Translations under genes and position numbers: made by a program
The notes under the pieces: generated by a model
The model's database searches: none
What the model was told of the DNA's origin: nothing
Seen by the model: only the letters and a program-made list of their open reading frames with translations
In this document: positions 19,637-28,178 of the stretch, piece after piece
Layout: every line of letters starts with the position of its first letter
Position numbering within the stretch: the first letter of the stretch is position 1
Origin: Bordetella parapertussis
GTDB lineage: Bacteria > Pseudomonadota > Gammaproteobacteria > Burkholderiales > Burkholderiaceae_C
Length of the DNA stretch: 64,000 bases
Direction: 5' to 3'
NCBI GenBank assembly: GCA_945878065.1
Contig: CAMDXA010000001.1
Coordinates: forward strand, 100,073 to 164,072

Positions 19637-20326
19637 ATGAAGACTTCTATTACGCAACGATTCCTTGTTTTGGTTCTATTTGCCATCGCGGGATGTGCTG
19701 CACCCCCGTCTCTCAGCACCCAGGAAGCTGCCCCTTTTCATGTGGTTTTGGGTTCCAACAACTATGGTTACCCTGCCTCTCAAGTCCAATTGGTCAGTTC
19801 TGTTCAGGGCGAGCGTTTTGAAACACGCCACAGCAGATTGCGTTATCCGGAGTGCATGTCGGGCTATTTGGAGTTTGTCGAATTTTCTGGTTTTATCGAC
19901 AGCACTGCCGTGGCGGCATTGGGTGGTCTGGTACAAAACATCAAACCTTGTGTCAGAAAAAATGGCAGTCGCATCGTTTCCCCTGTGTACGTAAACTCTG
20001 CGCAAGGCGAATTGGCCCTAGGTATGCAAGTGGGGCAATGGTTTAAAACGCAGTCCATCGAACTAGTTGTGACCGAAGGCCAACTGTGCGAATCTGCATG
20101 CGCAGTGGCATTTTTGGGGGCATCGTTCAAACGGGTTCAAGCCACAGGGCGCACAGTGCTCCACATGAACGGCGAACTTGGGCGTGGATTCGACTGTGCC
20201 CGATCTAGCGACATGATGCCCTTTAAAAGCTATTTGTTATCTGTCAAGGGCAACCAATCAGGCCAAACCTTGTATAACCAAGCATTGACTTATTGTAGAA
20301 ACAGCAAAGGTTGGGATTTGTCTTGA
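19637..20326 (+). CDS. predicted lipoprotein with ClpP/crotonase-like region
   Basis: A 229-residue protein with a lipoprotein signal peptide: lipobox LFAIAGC with the acylated Cys at residue 20. The mature part contains a hydrophobic strand, then CESACAVAFLGASFKRV followed by a Gly-rich turn and LHMNGELG. A Ser flanked by two Cys residues in this setting is typical of a group of uncharacterised periplasmic proteins with a ClpP/crotonase-like fold, where the Ser would be the nucleophile. That assignment is from pattern only. It is followed after one base by a ParA-like ATPase gene and is probably co-transcribed with it. Confidence 0.8.
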   Translation: MKTSITQRFLVLVLFAIAGCAAPPSLSTQEAAPFHVVLGSNNYGYPASQVQLVSSVQGERFETRHSRLRYPECMSGYLEFVEFSGFIDSTAVAALGGLVQNIKPCVRKNGSRIVSPVYVNSAQGELALGMQVGQWFKTQSIELVVTEGQLCESACAVAFLGASFKRVQATGRTVLHMNGELGRGFDCARSSDMMPFKSYLLSVKGNQSGQTLYNQALTYCRNSKGWDLS

Positions 20327-20327
20327 T

Positions 20328-20951
20328 ATGCCAGTGATTGTGATTGCCAACCCCAAGGGGGGATCCGGGAAATCCACCCTGTCCACGAATGTGGCAGGGT
20401 TTTTTGCTTCGCGTGGCCATTTGGTCATGTTGGGTGATGCGGATGTTCAGCAATCTTCAAAGCTTTGGCTCGAATTAAGACCCACTGGGGCCACCAAAAT
20501 AGCCACCTGGGAATTGCAAGCTGATCTGGTTTTAACTGCCAAGCCACCTCGCGGAACCACCCATGTGGTCATTGATACGCCCGGAGGTTTAGGAGGTTGG
20601 CGCTTCAAGGAAGTCGTCAGTCGTGCTGACAAGTTGCTGATCCCCATCATGCCCAGCATTTTTGATATGTACGCCGCGCAAGCATTCATCACGCAAGTTC
20701 GCGAGATCACCAAAACAACGAAAACCAAACTCGGCATCATTGGGATACGAGTTGACGAACGAACCATTGCAGCCAGCAAATTGCGCGAATTCATGGATAA
20801 GTTAGATGTGCCTATCGTGGGCTATTTACGCGACACCCAATACTATTTGCACTTGGCAGCGCACGGACTCAGCTTGTTTGATATCACGCCGGGAAAAGTC
20901 GAAAAAGACTTGCAGCAATGGCAAGTGATCTGCGACTGGTTGGAGAATTGA
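20328..20951 (+). CDS. ParA/MinD-family ATPase (orphan)
   Basis: A 207-residue P-loop ATPase with the deviant Walker A KGGSGKST (residues 10-17), a Walker A' aspartate in LGDADVQQSS, and a Walker B-like VIDTPGG. These are the hallmarks of ParA-type ATPases that position plasmids, chromosomes or protein complexes. No ParB or parS-like partner is next to it, and the protein is shorter than chromosomal ParA. It follows the lipoprotein gene by one base; functional linkage to that envelope protein is an inference. The downstream hydrolase gene is convergent and abuts directly. Confidence 0.87.
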   Translation: MPVIVIANPKGGSGKSTLSTNVAGFFASRGHLVMLGDADVQQSSKLWLELRPTGATKIATWELQADLVLTAKPPRGTTHVVIDTPGGLGGWRFKEVVSRADKLLIPIMPSIFDMYAAQAFITQVREITKTTKTKLGIIGIRVDERTIAASKLREFMDKLDVPIVGYLRDTQYYLHLAAHGLSLFDITPGKVEKDLQQWQVICDWLEN

Positions 20952-21836
20952 TCAGCGCAAGAAATTCAAAATAGCCTGAGCCACTTTGGCAGGCGCTTCC
21001 CTTTGCGGGAAATGCCCCACACCTGGCAACAGGTATCTCTCGTAGCGTCCACTGAAAAATTTCTCTTTATTTGCAGACGTTGCAGGCAGACTGACACCGT
21101 CTAGAGCCCCGTGAAGCATCAAAGTAGCAACATCTAATACAGGCGCGGGATGCAAGGCTTTTTCATCCTGTTCGTAATAAGCGTCTGGCGCTGCATGGCC
21201 CCAACGGTTTTGGTATGAATGCAAGGTTACTTCTGCCCAGTCAGGCGTATTGAAGGCCATGGCTGTTTGTTCAAATTCATCAGGCAAATACCAACCGGTC
21301 GGTGCCCAAGTGTCCCACATGCGTTGGGCAAATGCCTTGCCTTCTGCTCTTACAGTGCGCTGGCCTCTTTCAGTTGCCATGAACCAGTGATACCAGTACA
21401 GCTGGGTTTGTTCCATGCTCAATGACTGCAAGGGATCATTCGTGCCATAGCCCACAGAGATCAACACCATATGGCTGGCAATTCCGGGGGCCAAGCCACA
21501 GGCATTTGCCACCGCACGAGCGCCCCAGTCATGGCCCACCAACACGGGTGGTTGATGCAAGTTCAGCGCTTGCACAAACTCCACCATGTCACGCCCCAAT
21601 GCAGACAATTGGCCGGTGCGCGGGGTTGAGTCAGACAAAAAAGTGGTGGGTAAAAATCCCCGCAACGCGGGAGCAACTACCCGATAACCCGCTTGCACCA
21701 AATCGGGAACCACATGGTGCCAGCAACGAATGCTGTCTGGCCAACCATGGACCAACACAATGGTTTGAGCGCCTTTTGGGTTCCACTCTCTGTAACCTAT
21801 TCGAAGCAAGGAGGTTTCTACAAATTGCATGTCCAT
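20952..21836 (-). CDS. alpha/beta-fold hydrolase, epoxide-hydrolase-like
   Basis: A 294-residue alpha/beta hydrolase with the oxyanion-hole motif HGWPDS (residues 30-35), the nucleophile elbow GHDWGA with Asp as nucleophile (near residue 103), and a C-terminal His in GVGHFPQREAP. An Asp nucleophile in HDWG is characteristic of epoxide hydrolases and haloalkane dehalogenases. The substrate is unknown. Two ATGs two codons apart (21836 and 21830) are both possible starts. No signal peptide is visible. The stop codon abuts that of the convergent ParA-like gene. Confidence 0.88.
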   Translation of the reverse strand: MDMQFVETSLLRIGYREWNPKGAQTIVLVHGWPDSIRCWHHVVPDLVQAGYRVVAPALRGFLPTTFLSDSTPRTGQLSALGRDMVEFVQALNLHQPPVLVGHDWGARAVANACGLAPGIASHMVLISVGYGTNDPLQSLSMEQTQLYWYHWFMATERGQRTVRAEGKAFAQRMWDTWAPTGWYLPDEFEQTAMAFNTPDWAEVTLHSYQNRWGHAAPDAYYEQDEKALHPAPVLDVATLMLHGALDGVSLPATSANKEKFFSGRYERYLLPGVGHFPQREAPAKVAQAILNFLR

Positions 21837-21850
21837 CGTGTTACTCTTTT

Positions 21851-22225
21851 TTATCTGAGCAGCGGCCCGCGCAGGCAGGCAATAAGTTGGATATTTTTAA
21901 TCAAACTACCGTAACTGACTTTGTCCCATTGGGTAACTTTGGACATATCGATCAGTCTGGCACCGGTTTGCATTTGTCCTTCATAACCATACACCGCAAG
22001 GTATCTGTATTTGTTGCGGTCACAGTCAAACTCGATCCATTTGGCGACAGACAAAACATTTTGTGCGGTTGGAGAGCCAAAGTTGGTCAACATCCAAATG
22101 GTGGAATTTCTGTTTTTGTTCTGAACCAAAGAGCCGCGATCCAACAAAACCGTATCACCATCTGCACTTGACAAATAGGACCACTGTGCACTTGCCAGTG
22201 TGTGGAGACACAAAACCGCGCCCAT
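21851..22225 (-). CDS. secreted protein of the surface-adhesin E (Adhesin_E) type
   Basis: Small exported protein of about 124 residues. From the ATG at 22225 it begins with a signal peptide (MGAVLCLHTLASAQW). The mature part follows a pattern common in Burkholderiales secreted proteins: WSYLSSADGDTVLLDRGS, then a Trp-containing IWMLTNF, AKWIEFDCDRNKYRYL, and a C-terminal Cys. The two Cys residues (FDC and LIAC) could form a disulfide. The name comes from Haemophilus protein E; an adhesion role is not implied here. The frame stays open upstream to 22339, overlapping the peroxidase gene, so the exact start is uncertain. Confidence 0.7.
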   Translation of the reverse strand: MGAVLCLHTLASAQWSYLSSADGDTVLLDRGSLVQNKNRNSTIWMLTNFGSPTAQNVLSVAKWIEFDCDRNKYRYLAVYGYEGQMQTGARLIDMSKVTQWDKVSYGSLIKNIQLIACLRGPLLR

Positions 22226-22286
22226 CAGCCAACATTTTGGCGAAAAAACGTAGCCTGTTTGAATGCGTTTGTGGCTCACAAAAAAA

Positions 22287-23360
22287 TCAATGAGGAGCTG
22301 CAGGCAGTTGTGGGACTTTTGCAAAGTCAGAAGGAACATCGCCAGTCAATGCTTCTAAGAAACTCACAATATGCGACACATCTTCGTCTGACAAATGCTT
22401 ACCTAATTGCAACTGCGCCATGACTTTGACGGCTTGCGGCAATGTCTCGACAGAACCGTCGTGAAAATATGGCGCAGTAGCAGCCACATTTCGCAATTGA
22501 GGCACCTTGAACATGAAGGCGTCCGCTTCATTTTTGGTGTCATGGAAACGGCCTTTGTCGTAACCCTTGAAGGCGTCTTTGGGCGTACTGCCAGTGACCA
22601 ACCAGTAGTCTTGGGTGATGCCAAATTTTTGGTAGGTTTGGCCCCCAACGACCACGCCGTTGTGACAACCAGCGCAACCGGTACTGATGAATTTTTCCAA
22701 TCCCAGCTTGGCGGTTTTTGACAAGGCGTTTGCATCCCCTTTTAAGAAACGGTCAAACGGTGCGGGCGTCATCAGTTTTCGTTCAAATGCACCGATGGCC
22801 TTACTCCAGTTATCCACACTGACCGGTTTGGCATCAGAGGGATAGGCCGCTTTGAAAAGTGGGGTGTAGCCCAATTTGGTGAGTTTCATCTCGACCTGTT
22901 CATTGGAGGTGTTGCCGTAGGCCACTGGACTGAGCAATGATTTGAACGCCTGGTCTTCTACTGAGACGCGGTTGCCACCGTAATGCTGGGCAACCAGCAA
23001 AGAAGTGTTGAACACGGTGGGGGCATTTCGGGGAAGCACTTTTCCATGTATGCCCACGGACAATGCCAACGCATCTGCGCCATGGTATGCCGCGTTGTGG
23101 CATGTGGCACAACCCAATCGTCCATCAGAAGACACACGGGTTTCGTAAAACAAAGCTTTGCCAAGTGCCACACGAAGCGGTGTGAATTCATTGTTTTCAA
23201 GCGCGTCCGTGACAGGAAGCGGTTTGAACAAAGTATTGGCTTTACTGATCAGTGCCGTGTCATCATTGTTTGATAACGCAGACAACGGCACTGTCAATGA
23301 CGCAGCAAGTGCCGCACAAAGCAACGCAGACACCCACACCCACTTTTTTGACTGACTCAT
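22287..23360 (-). CDS. di-haem cytochrome c peroxidase
   Basis: Periplasmic enzyme of the bacterial CcpA/MauG family that reduces hydrogen peroxide with electrons from small cytochromes. The 357-residue protein has a signal peptide (about 1-29) and two c-type haem sites, CATCH at 84-88 and CAGCH at 229-233. The surrounding family segments are present: LGKALFYETRVSSDG, NAPTVFNTS, and VPQLRNVAATAPYFHDGS near the second haem. Length and spacing are normal. Upstream of the Adhesin_E-like gene and downstream of fhs on the same strand; there is no obvious operon partner for the reaction. Confidence 0.94.
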   Translation of the reverse strand: MSQSKKWVWVSALLCAALAASLTVPLSALSNNDDTALISKANTLFKPLPVTDALENNEFTPLRVALGKALFYETRVSSDGRLGCATCHNAAYHGADALALSVGIHGKVLPRNAPTVFNTSLLVAQHYGGNRVSVEDQAFKSLLSPVAYGNTSNEQVEMKLTKLGYTPLFKAAYPSDAKPVSVDNWSKAIGAFERKLMTPAPFDRFLKGDANALSKTAKLGLEKFISTGCAGCHNGVVVGGQTYQKFGITQDYWLVTGSTPKDAFKGYDKGRFHDTKNEADAFMFKVPQLRNVAATAPYFHDGSVETLPQAVKVMAQLQLGKHLSDEDVSHIVSFLEALTGDVPSDFAKVPQLPAAPH

Positions 23361-23368
23361 AGCTATCC

Positions 23369-25042
23369 CTAAAACAAACCCACAATGTTTCCCGCGTCGT
23401 CGATGTCAATCGCATGTGCGGAGGGCACTTTTGGTAACCCCGGCATGGTCATAACATCGCCGCACACCATCACCACAAATTCAGCACCAGCGGCCAATCG
23501 CACTTCGCGAATATGCAGCGTGTGCCCAGTTGGCGCACCCAATGCTTTTGCATCGGTCGAAAAAGAATATTGGGTTTTGGCAATGCAAATAGGATAGTGG
23601 CCATAGCCCTGCTCTTGCAACTTATCAATCAAAGTTTTGGCTTTGGCATCTGCAGAAATCCCTTGTGCGCCGTAAATCTTTTGCGCCACAGCTTGTGCCT
23701 TCTCCCACAAACTGTCTTTTTCGTCGTAAACAAATTGGAACTGGTTGGACTGTTCGCATAAATCCACCACCACATGCGCCAAATCAACAGCCCCAGCTCC
23801 GCCATTTGCCCAATGCTTGGCAACCACCACTTTGGCGCCGTATTGGGCGCAAGCTTTTTCCAACATTGCGATTTCGGCGGCAGTGTCTTCGGTACGGTGG
23901 TTGATGGCAACCACACAAGGCAATCCGTAATGGGTGCGAATATTGTGCAAATGCTTTTGCAAATTCACCATGCCTTTTTCTAGTGCAGGTAAATTCTCAG
24001 CCGCTAAATCTTTGACGGCAACGCCACCATGGTATTTGAGGGCTCTCACAGTAGCCACGAGCACCACAGCCGACGGCTGCAGGCCAGACTTTCTGCATTT
24101 GATATCGATGAATTTTTCTGCCCCGAGGTCAGCCCCGAAACCGGCTTCGGTGACGACATAATCTGCCAGCTTGCTGGCGGTGGCAGTGGCAATCACAGAA
24201 TTACAACCGTGCGCAATATTGGCGAAAGGACCGCCGTGGATGAACGCCAAATTATTTTCTAAGGTCTGTGCAATGTTGGGAGCCAGTGCATCTTTCAAAA
24301 GTGCCGCCATGGCGCCGTGTGCTTGGAGGTCACTGGCCAGCACAGGTGCGCCAGATGTGTTGTAGCCGACCACGATACGACCCAAGCGCTGTTTCAAATC
24401 TGACAAACTGGTGGCGAGACAAAAAATCGCCATCACTTCGGAGGCAACCACAATGTCAAAACCATCTTCACGCGGGACACTGTTGGCAGTACCGCCCAAA
24501 CCGACCACCATTTGGCGCAACGCACGGTCATTCATGTCCATGACACGTTTCCAGCTGATGCGTCGGGTGTCTATGTTCAATGCATTGCCATGGTGTATGT
24601 GGTTGTCCAACATGGCCGACAGCAGGTTGTGGGCCAGCCCTATCGCGCCGAAGTCTCCTGTGAAATGCAAATTGATATCTTCCATGGGCACAACTTGGGC
24701 CATGCCGCCGCCGGTTGCGCCACCCTTCATTCCAAACACGGGCCCCAAAGATGGCTCACGCAGACATATCAAACTTTTCTTTCCGATTTTGCAAAGTGCA
24801 TCACCCAAACCGACCGTGGTGGTGGTCTTTCCCTCGCCAGCTGGCGTGGGTGAAATGGCAGTGACCAGTACCAATTTGCTGCTTTTTCGAGCAGGCAATG
24901 TTTCAATGTACTTCAGAGAAAGTTTGGCTTTGTGATGCCCGTAGGCATACAAATGCTCGTCTGAAATACCTAGGTAACTGTGGGCCAGTTCAGAAACACG
25001 TTGCAGGGTGGCTGCTTGGGCAATTTCAATATCACTTCGCAT
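23369..25042 (-). CDS. fhs: formate--tetrahydrofolate ligase
   Basis: ATP-dependent ligase that makes 10-formyltetrahydrofolate from formate, feeding one-carbon metabolism. The 557-residue sequence is full length. It shows the N-terminal PVSELA-like start, the ATP-binding loop [18 protein letters not shown] (about 67-84), [37 protein letters not shown] and the C-terminal [19 protein letters not shown]. It is separated from the peroxidase gene by only eight bases, so read-through is likely, although the functions are unrelated. Confidence 0.98.
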   Translation of the reverse strand: MRSDIEIAQAATLQRVSELAHSYLGISDEHLYAYGHHKAKLSLKYIETLPARKSSKLVLVTAISPTPAGEGKTTTTVGLGDALCKIGKKSLICLREPSLGPVFGMKGGATGGGMAQVVPMEDINLHFTGDFGAIGLAHNLLSAMLDNHIHHGNALNIDTRRISWKRVMDMNDRALRQMVVGLGGTANSVPREDGFDIVVASEVMAIFCLATSLSDLKQRLGRIVVGYNTSGAPVLASDLQAHGAMAALLKDALAPNIAQTLENNLAFIHGGPFANIAHGCNSVIATATASKLADYVVTEAGFGADLGAEKFIDIKCRKSGLQPSAVVLVATVRALKYHGGVAVKDLAAENLPALEKGMVNLQKHLHNIRTHYGLPCVVAINHRTEDTAAEIAMLEKACAQYGAKVVVAKHWANGGAGAVDLAHVVVDLCEQSNQFQFVYDEKDSLWEKAQAVAQKIYGAQGISADAKAKTLIDKLQEQGYGHYPICIAKTQYSFSTDAKALGAPTGHTLHIREVRLAAGAEFVVMVCGDVMTMPGLPKVPSAHAIDIDDAGNIVGLF

Positions 25043-25199
25043 GGCATTTGAGGTAGAAAAATTTAAATGACAAGTTTACGCCAGCCTTGCAAGCTAGGTT
25101 TTTGTCTTGGCGTTTTCCCCTTTTTGCGCGTCATGGTTTAAGAGGTCGGATCATCTGGCTTTGTCAGAGGACATAATCGCGATCAGACAGGAGAAGTCA

Positions 25200-25634
25200 A
25201 TGCATACCATCCTCGTATTTTTCATGTCATTTTTTCTTGCGCCGGCATGGGCCCAGTCCAGCCTAGGCGTGAATTTCCGCTGGAATATTGCTCACCACTG
25301 CTCAAACACCTCCCCCGCTATCAAGTTAAAAAACATTCCTCCCGGTACAACCAGTTTGAGAGTAAACATGGTGGATTTAGACAATAAAAACCACGACCAT
25401 GGTGGTGCAACCCTGAATAATCCCGAGGGGTTTCCCTCCGAGTACGAAATTGCATCCGGTGGACTGGATAAATACAGTGGGCCGTGTCCTGAAAATTTCA
25501 CGACACTGGGTCACGAATACCAATTCAATGTGGCGGCTCTGAACAACAACAATCAAAGCTTGGCGACAGGCTCAGCCAAAGCCACTTTCTCTGCAAAATT
25601 TGTCATTTTGCAAGGCGTCATAGGCAACCAATAA
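25200..25634 (+). CDS. exported PEBP/YbhB-like protein
   Basis: A 144-residue protein with a Sec signal peptide (MHTILVFFMSFFLAPAWA). The ATG at 25200 has AGGAG seven bases upstream, which favours it over the longer frame from 25107. The mature part resembles the phosphatidylethanolamine-binding (YbhB/YbcL) family: NTSPAIKLKNIPPGTTSLRV, VDLDNKNHDHGGATL, then YSGPCPENFTTLGHEYQFNVAALN, which matches the usual ligand-site GPCPP..GHRY segment. It is shorter than typical members and lacks a clear HW motif. Function unknown; eleven bases before the SDR gene. Confidence 0.75.
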   Translation: MHTILVFFMSFFLAPAWAQSSLGVNFRWNIAHHCSNTSPAIKLKNIPPGTTSLRVNMVDLDNKNHDHGGATLNNPEGFPSEYEIASGGLDKYSGPCPENFTTLGHEYQFNVAALNNNNQSLATGSAKATFSAKFVILQGVIGNQ

Positions 25635-25645
25635 CAGGCACACAC

Positions 25646-26413
25646 ATGAAATACACCTCCATCACTTTGGTCACAGGCGGCGCAAGCGGTATTGGCGCGG
25701 CGTGCGTGAAGCACCTCATCCATATCGGTCACCACGTGGTTGTCTTGGATCTGCCCGCCTCTGCCCATAACTGTCATTCCCAAGCTATTGGGTTTGTGGC
25801 GTGTGATGTCACAGACGAGTCCGCCTTAAAAACCAGTTTGACGCATATTGAACAAACGTTTGGCCCAGTGAACTGTCTGGTCAACAGCGCAGGCATATTG
25901 CAACATCGCTTGGCGCCCGACCAATTGACCATGGGTGAATGGGAGCAGGTATTGAATGTAGATTTTCGGGGCACATATTTATGCTGCGCGATTTTTGGTC
26001 ATGCCATGGTGCAGCGCAGGACCGGAGCCATCGTGAACCTCGCCTCCATTGCAGGCATGCGTTCCAACCCCTTACATGCCTATGCACCAGCCAAAGCGGC
26101 AGTGATTTCTATGACCGCTGGCTTGGCGGCAGAATGGGGACGAACCGGGGTGAGGGTGAATGCAGTTTCGCCAGGCTACACCCGCACAGAGGCATTGCAA
26201 GCGGCCATTGACCGTGGCGACCGTGACCCCAAAGATTTAATGTCGCAATCCGCCATGGGTCGTTTGGTCGAACCCCATGAAATCGCGGTTGCTGTGGCAT
26301 TTTTGTTGTCGCCAGAGGCTACCGCTATCACTGGCATCAATCTACCCGTTGATGCGGGTTGGTTGGCGGGTTCAACTTGGCAAACCTATGGCGGGGTTCC
26401 GCCTGCTCAGTGA
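25646..26413 (+). CDS. short-chain dehydrogenase/reductase
   Basis: A 255-residue classical SDR with the NAD(P)-binding TGGASGIGAA (10-19), a VLDLP segment whose Asp suggests NAD preference, NSAG in place of NNAG, the catalytic Ser in LASIAGM, and Tyr/Lys in HAYAPAKAAV. The C-terminal GINLPVDAGWLAG is typical. The substrate cannot be predicted. It lies eleven bases after the PEBP-like gene and may be co-transcribed. Its 3' end overlaps the end of the convergent gene on the other strand by seven bases. Confidence 0.88.
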   Translation: MKYTSITLVTGGASGIGAACVKHLIHIGHHVVVLDLPASAHNCHSQAIGFVACDVTDESALKTSLTHIEQTFGPVNCLVNSAGILQHRLAPDQLTMGEWEQVLNVDFRGTYLCCAIFGHAMVQRRTGAIVNLASIAGMRSNPLHAYAPAKAAVISMTAGLAAEWGRTGVRVNAVSPGYTRTEALQAAIDRGDRDPKDLMSQSAMGRLVEPHEIAVAVAFLLSPEATAITGINLPVDAGWLAGSTWQTYGGVPPAQ

Positions 26414-26880
26414 AATGTTTGGTGCGTGACTTCTTGCACCAAGTCTTGGTACAAATCTTGAAATTCGCTGTGCGACATGAAAGTTTGGTCGGCCAACAAT
26501 TGATTGTTCATATGCAGTAACGGTTTTGCAAGCACGGAATCAACCAGCCATTTCTGATCGTGTGCAAATTTCATGCAGGACCGAAAAGTGACCAAACACG
26601 ATTGGATTTTGCGCGGATTCAGGCCTTTTCTTTCAAGGGTGTAAATAAATTTTTGCAACCGCTCGGGGCGAATATCGCTGAGCAGTTGCACACCGAAAAA
26701 AGCCAATAATTGTTCGCTTAAGTGCGCAATGCGGGCATTCAGCATAGATTCTGATAACAGGTCCGTGTGCGAGGCAAGGTAACGCATGGCCAGTTCATTG
26801 AAGGACATGGCTTTGGTATGCAGGGCAGATGGCATAGGCTTTAATTTTTTGGAGATTGCCTTGACATTGCTTTTATTCAT
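26407..26880 (-). CDS. stand-alone protein resembling a tyrosine-recombinase core-binding domain
   Basis: A 157-residue basic protein. From about residue 25 to 115 it follows the pattern of the SAM-like core-binding domain of phage integrases: FNELAMRYLASH, then DIRPERLQKFIYTLERKGLNP, SCLVTFRSCMKFAHDQKWL. The catalytic domain with its Arg-His-Arg-Tyr residues is absent, and there is no room for it because the SDR gene occupies the other strand. The ATG at 26880 has a good AGAGG six bases upstream. It lies 14 bases after the globin gene on the same strand, so it is probably the second gene of that operon. It could be a recombinase remnant or a repurposed DNA-binding protein. Confidence 0.65.
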   Translation of the reverse strand: MNKSNVKAISKKLKPMPSALHTKAMSFNELAMRYLASHTDLLSESMLNARIAHLSEQLLAFFGVQLLSDIRPERLQKFIYTLERKGLNPRKIQSCLVTFRSCMKFAHDQKWLVDSVLAKPLLHMNNQLLADQTFMSHSEFQDLYQDLVQEVTHQTFH

Positions 26881-26894
26881 ACGCACCTCTGTGT

Positions 26895-27443
26895 TTATAC
26901 GATGATCATTTCACGCAAACTTTCGACTCTTCGCATGATGATTTCGATATCCGGCTTTTCTACACCTGAATTCAACAATATATCTTTGAGTACATCGGCC
27001 ACTTCATCGAAGTGCATGCCGTGGATATGGTATTTGGCATGCGCGGTGTACATGTCACGGCCGGTGTAGATTTCGGCAGGTTTACCCATGACAAAGGCGA
27101 TGTATTTCACGGTGTGCTCAGCCAAGACAACCAAGTCTATACCGTCAAAATAGGCGGCCAACTGGGGGCGCAACATAATTTCTTTATGAAACGCACGAAC
27201 AATTTTTGAAATAGTAGGAACGCCACCGTACTTGTCGAACAACGTGATATTTGAGGCTGCTGAATTTTGTTCGGCATTTGAAACACTGACCGCTGTTGTG
27301 TCGGCCGGTGTTGTTGATTTCTTACTTGGGCCAAACGCTGAGGGAGTGGAAGCATAAAAGTCTCGCCCTCCGCACTTTGCGCAACGCATTGGCTTGGGAC
27401 TGTCATCTGCCAATCCACATTTGGTACACACCATCACCGCCAT
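26895..27443 (-). CDS. truncated haemoglobin (group I-like) with N-terminal zinc ribbon
   Basis: A 182-residue two-part protein. Residues 1-30 hold two CxxC pairs (CTKCG at 6-10 and CAKCGG at 21-26), a rubredoxin/zinc-ribbon-like knuckle. Residues 31-65 are a Ser/Thr/Ala-rich linker. Residues 66-182 match a truncated globin: LFDKYGGVPTISKIVRAFH, YFDGIDLVVLAEHTVKYIAF, GKPAEIYTGRD, with His135 in MYTAHAKYHIHGMHFD as the likely proximal haem ligand. Such globins bind oxygen or nitric oxide. The added metal knuckle suggests sensing or partner binding rather than simple storage. Followed after 14 bases by the core-binding-domain gene. Confidence 0.85.
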   Translation of the reverse strand: MAVMVCTKCGLADDSPKPMRCAKCGGRDFYASTPSAFGPSKKSTTPADTTAVSVSNAEQNSAASNITLFDKYGGVPTISKIVRAFHKEIMLRPQLAAYFDGIDLVVLAEHTVKYIAFVMGKPAEIYTGRDMYTAHAKYHIHGMHFDEVADVLKDILLNSGVEKPDIEIIMRRVESLREMIIV

Positions 27444-27580
27444 GATTCAACAACCCTATTTTTATTTATCAAAGACATCGTAAATCATGCAAGCTTAAAG
27501 TTTATTTACCCTTCAAGCAAAACATTTTTGTATTCATACAGAGATGTGCAAAGGGTGAAGAATGAAATTGCAACATCAAT

Positions 27581-27620
27581 AAATAAAAAGGGTTAGTTCC
27601 TTGTGAGAACTAACCCTTTA
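27581..27620 (-). terminator. intrinsic terminator of tRNA-Pro
   Basis: A perfect 13-bp stem (27587-27599 with 27607-27619) and seven-base loop, followed on the minus strand by TTTTTATTTATT. It lies seven bases after the CCA end of the tRNA gene on the same strand. Confidence 0.9.
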
Positions 27621-27626
27621 ATGGCT

Positions 27627-27703
27627 TGGTCGGCGTGGCGGGATTCGAACTCGCGACCCCTTGCACCCCATGCAAGTGCGCTACCAGGCTGCGCTACACG
27701 CCG
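27627..27703 (-). tRNA. tRNA-Pro (anticodon GGG)
   Basis: Read on the minus strand, the 77 bases fold as a tRNA. The acceptor stem is CGGCGTG/CACGCCG, and the D-stem is GCGC/GCGC around AGCCTGGTA. The anticodon stem CTTGC/GCAAG encloses ATGGGGT, giving anticodon GGG. The T loop is TTCGAAT, and ACCA is encoded at the 3' end. One A-C mismatch appears in the T stem. A TATAAT lies eight bases before the 5' end. The position after ihfA and a MerR-type gene is conserved in Burkholderiales; tRNA 3' ends of this kind are common integration sites, but no island is present here. Confidence 0.96.
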
Positions 27704-27711
27704 AAAAAAAG

Positions 27712-27717
27712 ATTATA
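27712..27717 (-). promoter_or_regulatory. -10 hexamer of tRNA-Pro promoter
   Basis: On the minus strand TATAAT ends eight bases before the tRNA 5' end. It lies just downstream of the end of the MerR-type gene. No good -35 hexamer is evident at the standard distance. Confidence 0.5.
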
Positions 27718-27734
27718 GCTCTGACCGGTACAGA

Positions 27735-28178
27735 TCAGTCGAGCAACCCACGTATTTCAGACAATTCTTGACGCAAGAGTTGTAAGCGGTTTGCATCGTT
27801 GTCAGACAAGATACTGGCCCATGGGTCATCAGACTTGTTTTCGTTCAATGACAGGTTGTCTTCTAATTCTTCAAGTCCATGCAGCATGACTTCACCAGCA
27901 CGTTTTTTGTCTCGCTCCATTTGCACGAGTTCTTGCAATTTGTTTCGCGCTCCACTGATGGTGAAGCCTTGCTCGTACAAAAGGTCGCGGATTCGTCTGA
28001 TCATCAACACTTCATGGTGTTGGTAATAGCGGCGATTGCCTCGCCGCTTCATGGGACGCAATTGCGTGAATTCCTGCTCCCAATAGCGCAGCACATGCGG
28101 TTTCACGCCACATAGTTCGCTAACCTCACCAATGGTGAAGTAGCGTTTGGCTGGAATGGAAGGGAGAGAATTCTCCAT
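27735..28178 (-). CDS. MerR-family transcriptional regulator (ihfA-linked)
   Basis: A 147-residue regulator with a MerR winged helix-turn-helix at about residues 12-80: YFTIGEVSELCGVKPHVLRYWEQEF and RRGNRRYYQHHEVLMI in the wing. A coiled-coil region (GARNKLQELVQMERDKKR) and an acidic C terminus without metal-binding Cys follow. This is the regulator found next to ihfA throughout Burkholderiales; its target is not established. The ATG at 28178 gives the family's usual MENSLPSIPAKR start, whereas a TTG at 28196 would add six residues. tRNA-Pro follows. Confidence 0.92.
   Translation of the reverse strand: MENSLPSIPAKRYFTIGEVSELCGVKPHVLRYWEQEFTQLRPMKRRGNRRYYQHHEVLMIRRIRDLLYEQGFTISGARNKLQELVQMERDKKRAGEVMLHGLEELEDNLSLNENKSDDPWASILSDNDANRLQLLRQELSEIRGLLD

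Noticed and set aside
21851..22339. Full-length 162-residue version of the Adhesin_E-like gene
   Set aside because: The extra N-terminal residues would overlap the end of the peroxidase gene and precede the signal peptide, so the shorter start was preferred.
26407..27703. Genomic island inserted at tRNA-Pro, suggested by the integrase-like protein nearby
   Set aside because: The tRNA lies in its conserved ihfA-merR context with its own terminator, no direct repeat of the tRNA 3' end was noticed, and the integrase-like protein lacks a catalytic domain.
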